This document shows, in pieces, positions 34,201 through 45,231 of a DNA stretch of 64,000 bases. The DNA is from Nemopilema nomurai. Its lineage: Eukaryota; Cnidaria; Scyphozoa; Rhizostomeae; Rhizostomatidae. The notes under the pieces were generated by a model. That model saw only the letters and a program-made list of their open reading frames with translations. It was not told the origin of the DNA and made no database searches. Within the stretch, counting starts at the first letter, position 1, and each line of letters starts with the position of its first letter. The stretch is taken from the NCBI GenBank assembly GCA_003864495.1, contig ML133440.1:296665-360664 (forward strand). Reading direction: 5' to 3'. The position numbers and the translations under genes were made by a program.

Positions 34201-37200
34201 TACTAACGTAGAGTTAAAGTGAAGAAGGTGGTAAGACTACCTTAGCAGGGATTTTGAAATTTTTGGTGAGTTTCGATACGTTAAATGCAAAAATCGATGA
34301 TACACGGGTATTTCCCCGAAGGTACGAGGTACAAGGAAGCCTCAAAATCTGATTAAGAATCTGGATCAAAACCTGAATCAAACTTTAAATCAAAATCTGA
34401 CTACTTCTCGTCAGCTTAAATATGCTTGATCTCATGCGGTAGAATTCTAAATGAATTTGTTTCCCCTTCATCAGCGTCGTTTTCAGAATTATCAGTAACA
34501 TTTCTGAGGCATGTAAAGCCCGGTCCTTCTTTTTTTTCAAAGATTCAAGACATCAGCTGATGGGCCGCTTCATCTGTTGGTCGGCAAAGACTTTTGTCCT
34601 AAACTTTCACACTTGATAACAGTTCAATAAAAATAGAAAATAACTCCTTTAAACAGAAGAATTTCATAGTTACAGCCTTTAAACAGAAGAATTTCAATTA
34701 TTCTAAACTATGGTTTCCTCATTGAAGTATTTACAATGGTATGAATATTTCAAATTAGGTTTTTCAAAATGGGGAGACATTGTTATCTATAACTTAATAG
34801 GTGACAACATCCGACAAAATCCCCAGCCTCTTCTCTTTTTTCCTTGCCAGGTCTACAGTGATGAAGCAAAGGTTGCTGACATAAGCCCCGTTGCATTTTG
34901 ATTGCAATGAAATGTTATTCTGACAAATCTTCACAAATGCTAAAACTTTCATAGTTGCAGACATTGCTATAAATGTGACACCATTTTCAAGTGTGACAAG
35001 CTTTACTTGAAGTTGTGACTGCATTTTGCTCTTTTCTTTCAGGGGCGCAGCATTTGCACTGGATTTGGCATACTTATCATTTAGTGTCTATGTCATCATT
35101 GTCATTTTGCTCAACAAGATACACCAGAAGACATGGCATGGTATTCTGTATTTTTGTACAAATAGTCAAACATTTCAGTTTTCATTATCAAGATCATCAT
35201 TACATAGCTCATAGTCATTATTATTTTCGCTAATTTGATCATGGTTTGCGCCTATTTCATCCGACATTTCTATGAGCAGGACTCGTAAATTGAAACCATT
35301 TTTCCCTTGACATTTTTCTACGCTCTCTTCGCGTGTAACGATTAATCGACTGCTTGATGCGGTATAACTTGTCTTGGACACCTATTCTAAAGTGAATTGC
35401 TTGCAATTTCATTTAGGCTGGTCAAATGAATGCTTTCTCGGATGGATGGAGCATATACAACTTGGGGCTTTTACAGCCTCTCTGACGTTGATGGAAAATA
35501 TTGTTTACGAGCTCGGAATCATTGTCGTGGGTAGATGCCTTCAACACACGTTTTTGTGTTTCAAAGCCTGGCATTGTTCGGTGAAATAGCTGAATATTTT
35601 AATAGAAACGGTAGCTGCATTGACGAAAGTCCCCGTGTGTTTTTGTTGCTCCAGGTGCAAATGGCTTTGGCCGTAATCGTGATAATAAATTGCAGTCAGT
35701 TATGCTAGACGAATTTGCAAAATTGCCTGATTTGAAACCTTTTTTCAATGTGTTTAGATTCTTCTTGAAATTTTGCTAGGTACATTTGGAAGTACAGCAC
35801 TAGCCGTTTTGACAGCCACAATGTACATTGTTGGAACGATATACTTTGTAAGTAAAACCATTTTTCATTCTCATGGCTCTAAGAACAAGGTCGAGCCTAG
35901 TGTTAAGTCTGGTGCATGCATGCTCATTTAATGGGGCAAATGAGAAGGACAAGAATTCACGAAACGCTTTTTGAAGTTTTTGCAAAAATTTCTTTTAAAA
36001 GATTTCTTTTATCGTCGTAAAAAGGCAAGAGTTGACTTCTACAATCAGCTCGTTTTGTTCCAATCCATGAAAACCTTGCTACTGTGTTTAATTGGCAATC
36101 TTTACTTTTTTAGATAGTGTATGGTATCAGCATAGGCACGGCTATCAGAACTGGCAACTACCTTGGAGAAGGGAACTATGAAACGGCAAAAGTCACTGTG
36201 AAAGCTGGTTTGCTTGTGTCACGTAAGTCAATTTTCAAAAGAGTATTTTCTTTCTTCTACCGGAGGGATTTTAAGTTTTGTTGCTTCAAAGCAAAATTTA
36301 AATGTGTTGATCTTTCTCCAACCCTATTCCATTATTTCAATACATTACTCTTAACCATTTATGTTTTTTAGGCTAAAAAATATTTCGTTCTTCAACATGA
36401 GCCCATATACCTTTTTGGGGCAAATTTGGTTGCTAATAAGTACGATGTAATGCGATTTTAAATGTTTTTTAAATGGTGTAGAAAGGACACTAATATTAGC
36501 CTTCCTTGTGATTCCCTATTAGAATTTTACTGACAATGACAACTACAACAGCTTCAATGTAAACAGGCTTATAATTACAGTAATTGAATCCACTATAATG
36601 ATCCTTATTATATTCTCTGTACGGCACCAAAGATATTTTCTGTATTGATCGTTTATTGATCTTATCATATTGACCGTTGGAAATTGATATTCAAACAGTG
36701 GCAATCACCATTCCATGTGGAATCGTACTTGTTGCGGCTAAGGACCTAATTCCATACATATTCACAAGCGACAGGTTGGTTAAAAATTGAAATCAAAATT
36801 CAATTCGTATATCGGTGTGCTTAGTTTGTTGCTGTTTTTAGCTGTATGCCTCGAAGTGTGCTAAGGCAAAAAGCAAATCAAAATTCAAAATAATCTGCAT
36901 CAGAAGTGGATTTAATGACAAAATTTGAAGTGAATGAAAATTCACCTGAACCTGCCATTTCTATTCCAAGATCAATCTCCTTTGGTTACTCAAACATGTT
37001 TCTAATTCTGACTAGATATTTCCACTGAGCAGCTAGTTGGGTCAAATAATAATAATAATATAATAATAATATCATATTTATACAGGTTAACTTTGGTCAG
37101 CAACAACGTGCTGTTATCAATAAAGGACCTGTCTAAAATATACATGGATTACCGAAATAAAAATTAAATACATGATGAAAATGAAATCTTAAAAGTCGAA

Positions 37201-40200
37201 GTTAAAATTTTTACAAAAAGTCTTAAATCTTAGAATTGAAGTTTCACACTTCATTTCGTCTGTTAGTTTATTAAAAATCTTTGCTCCTTGAAAGTAAAAG
37301 GCCTTCTTGCCTGCTTCTGATTGTACTTTGGGCAAAACAATATTTTTTGCATTGGCACGAGTACACTGCCTGTGTTTTACTCTAGTGAAATAGCTTCGAA
37401 AGGCGTGTGGCGATACGCTATTCAAACTTTTGAAAACTTCCAGAGCACACATCTTGTTTCGTAGACTACTGACTTTCTCCAGCTGTACACTGTCCCTGTT
37501 GCCATTTATTACTTTCAGTGCCCGTCTCTGAATGTTCTCATACACCATCTTTTTTGATGGTGCCATGTGAAGGAACGCATTGTTACAGTAAAGCAGAATT
37601 GGTAAAATTGTTACCTTGTAAATTGTTTCTGTTACCTGACTTGTAGACTGGTGTAATTTTAGACCATTTTTCAGCACATGGGAAGATTGCCATTTCAAGA
37701 CATCGATTAATCAAATTTGAGAGAGGACCAGCTATCTCGTTTGCCCCATCAACAATCAACGTTGTTGGTATATCGTCACAACCAGCAGCCTTTTTTCTTT
37801 TTAGTTTCGTTAAAATGTCTCTGATGTCTTTGATGTTTGTCATTTTAAAATTAAAGGTTACCTTTTTTGGGTTCTGTCTATGATCCAATGTTGAGTGTTT
37901 GTGATATTCCAAACCTTGATTAACTATTGCTGGTAAAGTATTTTGCAATTTTCTGCCAATCGTCGCGAAAAACATGCAGAATTCGTTTGATATAGTTTTC
38001 TTTTCAGAAGTAATTTCTCCATTTATTTCAAATACCTTGCTGCTTCGATCTTTTGAGGATTTTGCTGGATAACCTTTTCTAATTTGCTCCCAAAACTGCT
38101 TTGGTCTGTTAATGTTTTCTTGAAAGACAGATCTCGTGTAAGTTGCCTTGCTGTATCTGATGATTCGAGTTGCTGCATTTCGTAAGCGACGATATGTGGA
38201 CCAATCATTTTCTTTTCCTGTCTTTCTTGCTTTCTTCAACCAGTAATCTCTCTCATTCATTTTGGATCTAATCTCATTTGTTAGCCACGGACAATCACGC
38301 CCTTTTACCTTTTTCTTTGTTAGGGGTGCATGCTTATCTATTACTGACTTCAAGAGCCCTTTGAAAATTTTCCATGCTTTGTCAACATTTTGTTCTTTTT
38401 CAAGGTTTTCCCAGGGCTGACTTTGGAGATCTCTTCTGAAACTATTTTCATCATACTTCGCAAAATTTCTTTTGTATGTTGTCCTTGATAAAAACTTTTG
38501 ACAATTTTTCTTTATAACTGCTCCCACCAGATCGTGATCACTGAGAGAATTAGGGCGTGTGATATGCTTTCTTACATTCTGTTCGTGGGTTGTTGCAATA
38601 ATATCTACTAAGCTCGTATTAAAAAAGGTATTTAACTAAAGCCAACCCATATGAAATATAATGCTTGGTCATGCTGTTTTTACTTCTAGAAACTTTGCCT
38701 TGCTCCATTTCCAAGCAAATTTTTCTCATACTCTTTATCTCATAGAAATGTAGCAGGAAGAATATCAAAAGTCATTCTTATCGTTATTCCAAATGTAATT
38801 TTCGATGGACTACAGGTATTTATTTCAATAATCAGCTATCATCATCGAACAACCTACCTAAATGCCGCCCATCCATCGCGATTTTCCAATTTACAAGGAC
38901 ATTGCCTGATGTACGGAATAGCTGCACCGTAGCAAAAATCTCAATACGTCACAGCTAGCCAGCATATAAATAAAGAACTTACCTCACATAAGGAGTAACA
39001 CAGTGTACTGCTTGAGTAAGAGTATGCAGTAGCTACTTATGTTTCGACAGCCAGCTGTTGCAAATTTTGTTTCATGTTGCATTCTAGATAACAATGATGG
39101 GCGCCGTTCGTGGTCTTGGATATCAAAAGTATGGTGCATTAATTAGCTTCATAAGCTACATATGCATTTCAATTCCGTTCTACCTTCTTCTGATACTCCA
39201 ACTTCATTTAACCCAAATCGGTAATACGGTTCTCCTTTCTTACTGATATTCATACTGACTTCAAGTCAGAACTTAAATAGCTGAATTAACTTTTGTTCTC
39301 ACAATCTTGATTGTTAACTTTAGTTTTCATGCAACAATTGTCTGTTTAAGCCACTGATACTAATCCAATTTCCACTTTTATCGCTACCCAACTGGGCACA
39401 ATGCATAATTTTATGGCCAACATGCTTCCTCAGTTGACAGTCCTAATACTCCCATCTTATCCCGAGGAATGTTAAGAGAAAAAAAACATGGCAACAACTA
39501 TGATAACATTTATGATATTAATAATAGTTATGGTGCCATGGAAAATACCAAGTGATGTCACAATCATGCAATATCTTGTCTTGTACATAACCTAAGAGGC
39601 GAAAGAAAATTAAGCTATGCAGAATCATTCTCTGTAAATCTTCGGTTACTAGTTATGCAAACGTTTTAGAGGAAATGTTGTCATTTGCAGCTAAGTTTAT
39701 TCTCCTTTTTGATTTTCTTGATGTTTTCCTAAAAACCGTTCCTCGTCTTCTTTTCTATTTTCCTAAGTAATTTGTTCTGAATATGTTTAAGCCATTCAAC
39801 AATGTGATATTTCCTTGCTTTAATTTACTGGTAATTAAAGCTGTTCTATTCATTGTTTAATATCTTACTTGCCAATCTCCACTGTTTCGCCATTATTCAG
39901 CTAGAAACCGAATGAATTTTAAGTAGAATTTGTTACGTATTCACAGCTTGCAATTATTTCTAAATTTAGGGATATGGCTTGGATTGCTCGTTGGCATCTT
40001 GTGCCAGGTCAGTTTATGTCTCCATTGAATCTAACAAAATCCTAATAATCCATCAACTTTAGGATAGCTAGTTGAATCCAAGCCAACAATTTTCTTACTT
40101 GTAGGTCTCAAAGGAAGTCTTAAAAGGCTAATTTTTAAAAAGTAACTAGTTAAAAAACTAGATTACCAGCTTTCGGCCAACTGACAATTTTTGCATTAAA

Positions 40201-43200
40201 ATTGCGTAAAAATTATTTGTCTTCCATCAATTTTGAGTCAGGTTGATCTTTCTGTCATTCCAAATAAAACTGAAATATTTTTGCAGCCTTTTCGTTCTAT
40301 AGCCTTTCCTCTACTTTATGCATGAATGGTTACATTAAATTATGCACTCCTTAGATCACTGGCGCTGCAATTTTGCTTCGCAATGTTAGCTGGAAAGAAC
40401 GCTCAAATTTGGTAAGTGTTTCCTTGTGCATTACGACCTCTTACTTATATGAGTTGACAAGGTTCAGTGCTTGCGATTTGTATTTGAAAGTGGGGGGGGG
40501 GGGGGATCAATGAAGCTAGAGAAAAGTACAATATCGAAGTCAAGGAAAAAAAAGAGGAGAGTAAAAAACAAGTCGGATATATTCAAAGAGGATGCTGTGC
40601 CAGATATGAACGATGTGTTATTCCGAGAATTGATAGAAACTAAAATGAATGACAGCAGAGATTTTTGACCTTATAGAAAAACATAGACAACAGAGAAGCA
40701 ATGATAAAAACAAATACCAGGAAATTTATAGCATCATCAAGTGGAAAGTATCATCAAGTCGAAAGATGAGCATGTCATCATGGAAAAAGATGAGATCATA
40801 AAGCAATGGACGCCGATTTTTAAAAGAGACGAAAGATGAGAAATGCCAAGTATAAGGAGTGAAAATGACAGTCCTTTTGCTTGAAGTTTGATCAGCAGTT
40901 CAAAACTTTTGAAACGGTTAAAAATACAGAATTAGCGTATATTCTTAAAGAAAGTCAACTACTAGTTGATAAAGAAACTTGTACTGGAATCAAAGTGCGG
41001 CAATACGAATCGGAAAAGAAGTTGGTGATTTTGAAAACATAACGAAGCTGAGTTTGAAAACATAACTGGATTTGTTTAACATATTGTAAAACCTCTTAAA
41101 AGGTGGGTTTTACAAACGTGAGTTCTTTGTTGGCAGAAATCCTCAAAAATACGGCAACGGCGGATAAGATCAAAATTCTCCTTTTTATGGCAATGATACG
41201 ACTAACGGCTAACAGCAAGTTCGACAAATAACGACACGGCTTCAACAGGCACAACAAAACTAGCGACAGAGCTCCTAGCAGTACGGCAAAACTTTCGACA
41301 AGACTACCCCTAACTTCTGACACAACCCTTTATATAACCGGAGCAAACCTTAAAATAATAATTACGTAATACAAAAAACATCTTTACAGACGCTGATGCA
41401 ATCACAGCGCAATGGTGCAATTGTCACGTGATACTGTCCGTAAGGGAACCCTGTGTCGTTACATAGCTCCCCCCTTTGAAATCAAGCCTCCTAGTTCGAA
41501 CCAATCCTTGCATCTTTTCTTTTCTATCAAACGACAACTTCCATGGCTTGGCATCACACTGGCCTGGTTTTGTGAGAAATTCATGTGCCACTGACGTCAG
41601 ATGTTTGAAAACTGCTGAGAGCGGGGTTTGGAATATTTCCGCTTCGTCAATTTTTATTGTCTGTCCCAACTGACTTTGACCAAAATTGCAAGCTCCTTTG
41701 TTAGGTCTTCTAACTGGCGAAACAACTTGCACAGAGCAATGAAGGGGTCAGTGGTGGTTTGGGTTGTCGTTCTCGTCTGAATTTCGGCTTCAAAAACTGG
41801 CCTCATTTTGTATCCACAGGCACAGGAGCTTTTTCTTGCAATGGTTGCTTCAACGGGCGTCTTCTGTATTATTTGACCACGTGTCCCACTCTTTTGCAGT
41901 AATTGCAAATCGGCTGGTCGTCTGTGGTTTGCAGGTATCGATAAGTGCTCATCTTCTTTTCCTTCGGCTTGGCTGTCCTCACACGGGGCACCAATGTAAA
42001 ACCTCTAAAAAGGTGGGTTTTACAAACGTGAGTTCTTTGTTGGCAGAAATCCTCAAAAATACGGCAACGGCGGATAAGATCAAAATTCTCCTTTTTATGG
42101 CAATGATACGACTAACGGCTAACAGCAAGTTCGACAAATAACGACACGGCTTCAACAGGCACAACAAAACTAGCGACAGAGCTCCTAGAAGTACGGCAAA
42201 ACTTTCGACAAGACTACACCTAACTTCTGACACAACCCTTTATATAACCGGTGCAAACCTTAAAATAATAATTACGTAATACAAAAAACATCTTTACAGA
42301 CGCTGATGCAATCACAGCGCAATGGTGCAATTGTCACGTGATACTGTCCGTAAGGGAACCCTGTGTCGTTACAATATATGGTAAATGGATCCTGCATGAA
42401 AAAGAAGACTCATTTACTACAAATACGCCTTCCCTCCTAAACTCAGTCAATTTTTCTTGATAACTGATTCTGCATTCTCATTGTGCCAGTTGTTATACCG
42501 TGCCAACCTGGGATAGGCCATTACTGCAAGTATTTTGCTTGGAAGAGTAATTTCTATCGGCTTAACTAGAAGAAACCCTTTGATTATTACCACTATTAAT
42601 TATTACCCAGATAAGAGAGACAATTGCTGCAGAGACAAGGATGCCTCTTGAAGGTGACAAAGATGCTTTCAAGGATGCTTCCTTCAATAAAGTACTTGGT
42701 GCCAGTCTTCTAGAGAAAGACAAAGTAGAGTCAATCGAAGGTGAGCTTTGCATCACGTTTTTTGTTGTTTACACCAGTTTTAGAAGCGCCTACCGGCCAA
42801 CATAAAATTTATCATGAGTGCGAGGCCAACATAAATGAGTGCGAGGATGGCTCAGTGGTTAGAAGCGCTGACTACGGACCCAAGGGTCTGTGGTTTGAGT
42901 CCCTGGCATGACCAAACTTTCACTCAGAGTAAGGAGAGTTGCCAGCTCTCTGTAATTCCAGGAATGAGGAATCACGAGGTGTGGTCACATCGAGAGGAAG
43001 GACCAGGACACTGCACTTCTCGATAAGCTTAAGCTTCTCGGTGTCCTCAAACCATCGTCGGAAGCAAGGTAGAAACAAATACAAAAACAATACAAACAAA
43101 AATACAAAAACAAATATCCAGTATACTGCTAAAGAGAGTGATTATATGCTACGAAACTTTTAACCCTGATTTTGGGCTAAGAACCGACGGAGGTTTCCTC

Positions 43201-43400
43201 AAAGCAATTATTTTTTAGAGTCTGAATTCGAAGATGGAGCTGAAGGAGAAAGTCTGTTAACAGATGACGAAACAGAAAATCTAGTGAGCAAACATGTGAC
43301 AAGAACTTCCACAAATCTGGAGATTGTTATCAAAGTATCAATTGTAGGCCTCTTTTTTCTCTCAGTTGTCGCCTCATTAGCAATTAAAATTCTTTATTAA
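31276..43400 (+). CDS. MATE-family (SLC47-like) transporter gene D, 16 exons, intact
   Basis: Exons: 31276-31294, 31979-32411, 33328-33370, 33679-33723, 34053-34150, 35043-35140, 35417-35530, 35780-35847, 36114-36222, 36699-36774, 38746-38815, 39088-39220, 39970-40007, 40355-40411, 42611-42740, 43219-43400. They total 1713 bp (570 aa plus stop), all in phase without stops. The protein starts MPTNLQ. MATE motifs are SVTETLCSQAYGAKD and RTGNYLGEGN. Helix 7 reads MENIVYELG, keeping both glutamates equivalent to human MATE1 E273 and E278, unlike genes B and C. It ends with an acidic linker and a 13th helix finishing LAIKILY. Intron 4 is GC-AG. Exon 2 has a GT donor embedded in GCGCT/GTTCGT, fixed by the phase of exon 3. 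Introns hold a minisatellite (2), a LINE (10), an old LINE fragment with an LTR element (14) and a SINE (15). Inferred role: efflux of cationic metabolites or toxins. Confidence 0.92.
33027..33283. repeat. 23-bp minisatellite in intron 2 of gene D
   Basis: About eleven copies of GAACATAGTTGATAATTCAT plus TAT (23 bp), nearly identical, ending about 45 bp before exon 3. The same array in gene E is much longer. Confidence 0.95.
37048..38608 (-). mobile_element. LINE (non-LTR retrotransposon), 5'-truncated and internally deleted, in intron 10 of gene D
   Basis: Minus-strand coding, in order: SLVDIIATTH and SLSDHDLVGAV (end of an APE-type endonuclease, SDH box near 38535); a linker region with KQFWEQIRKGYP; and the reverse-transcriptase start, KRKKAAGCDDIPTTLI and WSKITPVYKSG (to about 37620). 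The frame then changes to the post-RT C-terminal region (37189-37698, with LPILLYCNNAFLHMAPSKK and NIQRRALKVI). The palm with the YxDD box is missing, so the element has an internal deletion and cannot be autonomous. The 3' end carries an ATT-rich tail at 37048-37075. The equivalent intron of gene E reads across this site without the element. Confidence 0.88.
41085..41463 (-). repeat. 3' LTR of the minus-strand element
   Basis: 379-bp terminal repeat adjoining the polypurine tract (complement of TAGCTCCCCCCTTT, starting at 41464). Confidence 0.88.
41995..42373 (-). repeat. 5' LTR of the minus-strand element
   Basis: 379-bp terminal repeat adjoining the primer-binding-site-like sequence (complement of 41977-41994). 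Confidence 0.88.
42813..43118 (+). mobile_element. tRNA-derived SINE in intron 15 of gene D
   Basis: Pol III promoter boxes of a tRNA are visible: A box TGGCTCAGTGG (42848-42858) and B box GGTTTGAGTCC (42892-42902), 33 bp apart, with a tRNA-like start at about 42841. The acceptor stem no longer pairs. A tRNA-unrelated body follows, then an AC-rich tail (ACAAAAACAA repeats, 43074-43112). The equivalent site in gene E (about 57270) lacks it. A partial repeat of GTGCGAGGCCAACATAAATG precedes the head. It is a retroposon, not a functional tRNA gene. Confidence 0.8.
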
Positions 43401-43443
43401 ACCATCTTCTTTTTGTTTAGTTTAGATTCGTTTAGACTTGAAA

Positions 43444-43890
43444 CAATTGTTTTCTATATTGCCCTTTCATACGGCCTTGATTTCGTACTCTCTTTGCTTT
43501 GCATCTAAGCATGATTATCTGCTACATTTTTATTGGTACAAACACTTCACTTGCTCAGAATATTGTTTGCTTTAGAGGAACGTACTTGTAGAGAAAATAA
43601 TGCAGTTATGACTGCCAGGCTATTTGATAGCAAGAAATTATAGTTGCTCCACCATTTCATTCGATAAACGGCTTTAAAATTTGGTTAGGAACTTCTGCTG
43701 GTGTTGGTTTTATGAAGTCAGAGTTAAATGCCGAGCCGATTTATTCCGGTCAGCGAAAACTCTCTTGAACACATTTGTGCCTTTGCAGTTTATTTTACTA
43801 TTCTCAGCAGACTCTATTTAGAAACCACGTGCTTAGATAAAGAATTGATGATTTATGCTGTCTCCTTTTGAATAACGGCATGAACGGCAT
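43444..43890. repeat. MATE 3'-flank repeat, copy R2 (junction of units D and E)
   Basis: Starts 43 bases after the gene D stop and matches R1 and R3. At about 43890-43904 it runs directly into the Harbinger fossil of the next unit (CACCAAGTGCGATGC), exactly as R1 does (CACCCAGTGCGATGC). This is the head-to-tail junction of the tandem duplication. Confidence 0.85.
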
Positions 43891-43903
43891 TTCAGTCACC
43901 AAG

Positions 43904-45231
43904 TGCGATGCAAATTACTGCTTTAGTCTGGTTGATGTAGAAGCGTTTGGAAGGTCCAATGATTCCAGAGTTTGAGTAGGTTCCCCATTTGTACAAGCTT
44001 TTGAAAATAGTGGCTTTGACCCACCAGGGGCTAAAGGCATCAATGGGAGAAGGCTCCCTTATGTCATGATTGGTGACCCAAAATCGTTTCTTTTTCCTTT
44101 TCTTTAATTCTAATAGTTTCAGAATTGTTAATTTCTTTTTAATCAGTAAAACTTTATCCACATTCACTATGCTTGAAGTTTTGGCGCCAATAGATCGATA
44201 GATCGCCGCGAATTCGCTACTACGTGGAATCAAAATCGAATTTCGCTTCAAAATTCGTCTCGTGGAGGTCAGCCTTTAGAAACGAATGCTGGACGGTCAG
44301 AAAAAATTGAGAAACTTCAGTTCTCGAAGCAAATATAATCACTGAATATTCGGCAAATATAAAAGCTTGCCTTGAAAAGATTAAGCCGCTAGCAGATCGT
44401 TTGCAGCCACCAATGAAAAAGCCAAGCAAAAAAAACAGCTGAAGATATCTGTAATTTACTTTCTTCTGCCCATAGAATAGAAGCAGAAGTCCTGATAACC
44501 GAACTAGAATTTTTTGCCATTAGGATTGGGTCAAATGCCCAAATTCTTCCAGAGCAAATGCCTTATTTGCACATGAGTACAAGACAGTCTTTCCTACAGT
44601 GTGCAGAGCGTATCAGCTCTTACTCACGGACCCTGTGTCAGTGGCAAAGGATGAACGAACTTTTAGTAAGCTAAAGATCGTGAAGAACTGCCTTCGATCA
44701 ACGATGAAGGATGAGCGTCTTAATTGTTCTTGCTTGCAAGAAGGACCTTAAACTTGAAACACGATAAACTTGAAAGATATCATAAACACTTGGTCCAAGG
44801 TTAAGTGGCGTCGGCTTTCAATAAAATGAGACCACACGAATTAATTATTTTCATGTATGTAGCCGAAAAATATGCCGTGAAATGTAAGCTTTACTACAAG
44901 GCAAAATTAATTTTGACACTTAATTTACACCCATCAAGATAAACAGGTCCAAAATTATTGGTCTAGTTACGCCCCTGGGCTAATGATACCACCTTCTTGG
45001 AGAAGCTAAAGGAAGAAGAAGAAAGGATATGCAATTGTAGACTCGAGAGCACGTAGAGCCATTGAGAATACCTTGAGTATTCTTGCAGCGAAATGGATAC
45101 AAAACTTCACAATAGCTAGAAAAGGCGGAATCGGTTTTCGCATACTGAAAGTAATTTTTCGAGCGACACTCCTCAGAGAATGCAAATTTCGGAAAATGAC
45201 CAAAATGAGGATCGAAAACACTAGAGGGTAA
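43904..45231 (+). pseudogene. Harbinger transposase fossil, copy 2, interrupted by a hAT remnant
   Basis: Repeats the second half of copy 1: CDANYCFSLVDVEAFGRSND at 43904, GSPFVQAFENSGFDPPGAKG, then the interruption, then RAIENTLSILAAKW and a tail to about 45231. The first half of the transposase (AFDGKH block) is absent because the duplicated unit begins at CDANY. It is non-functional. Confidence 0.75.
44076..44985 (+). mobile_element. hAT transposon remnant inserted in Harbinger copy 2
   Basis: Replaces about 26 bp of the Harbinger sequence. The frame 44554-44751 encodes YQLLLTDPVSVAKDERTFSK, LKIVKNCLRSTMKDERLN and a stop. This is the C-terminal dimerisation block of hAT transposases (normally ...AERSFSKLK..LRSTM..ERL), of the ZMYM1-like kind. 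The earlier DDE part is not recognisable. Clear terminal repeats were not found. Confidence 0.7.

Larger units (their letters stand above)
41085..42373 (-). mobile_element. Small non-autonomous LTR retrotransposon (TRIM-like), minus strand
   Basis: Two direct LTRs of exactly 379 bp (41085-41463 and 41995-42373) begin TGTAAAACCTC and end GTTACA, with about four mismatches. The flanking target duplication is ATAT (41081-41084 and 42374-42377). Read on the minus strand, the LTR has a TATATAAAGG promoter-like box, the internal region starts TTGGTGCCCCGTGTGAGG (primer-binding-site-like) and ends AAAGGGGGGAGCTA (polypurine tract), so transcription runs right to left. The 531-bp interior has only a relic of a Gag zinc knuckle (ICNYCKRVGHVVK, last Cys lost, followed by a stop). 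Pol is absent, so mobility would need proteins from another element. Confidence 0.9.
40490..42470 (+). mobile_element. Old LINE reverse-transcriptase fragment in intron 14 of gene D, interrupted by an LTR element
   Basis: Degenerate plus-strand coding: KSDIFKEDAVPDMNDVLFRE near 40580, a RT-like piece near 40905-41010 (KNAELAYILKESQLLVDKET) and a piece resuming after 42373 (NGSCMKKKTHLLQ region). The better-preserved homologue in gene E shows the RT context. Compared with E, about 0.4-0.5 kb is deleted here. The LTR element at 41085-42373 landed inside this fragment, so the LINE is older. Confidence 0.6.

Noticed and set aside
42562..42756. 64-codon minus-strand frame, identical at 56368-56562
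   Set aside because: Antisense of exon 15 of genes D and E.
42841..42913. Functional tRNA gene
   Set aside because: A and B boxes are present but the acceptor stem does not pair, and the sequence continues into a SINE body with an AC-rich tail.
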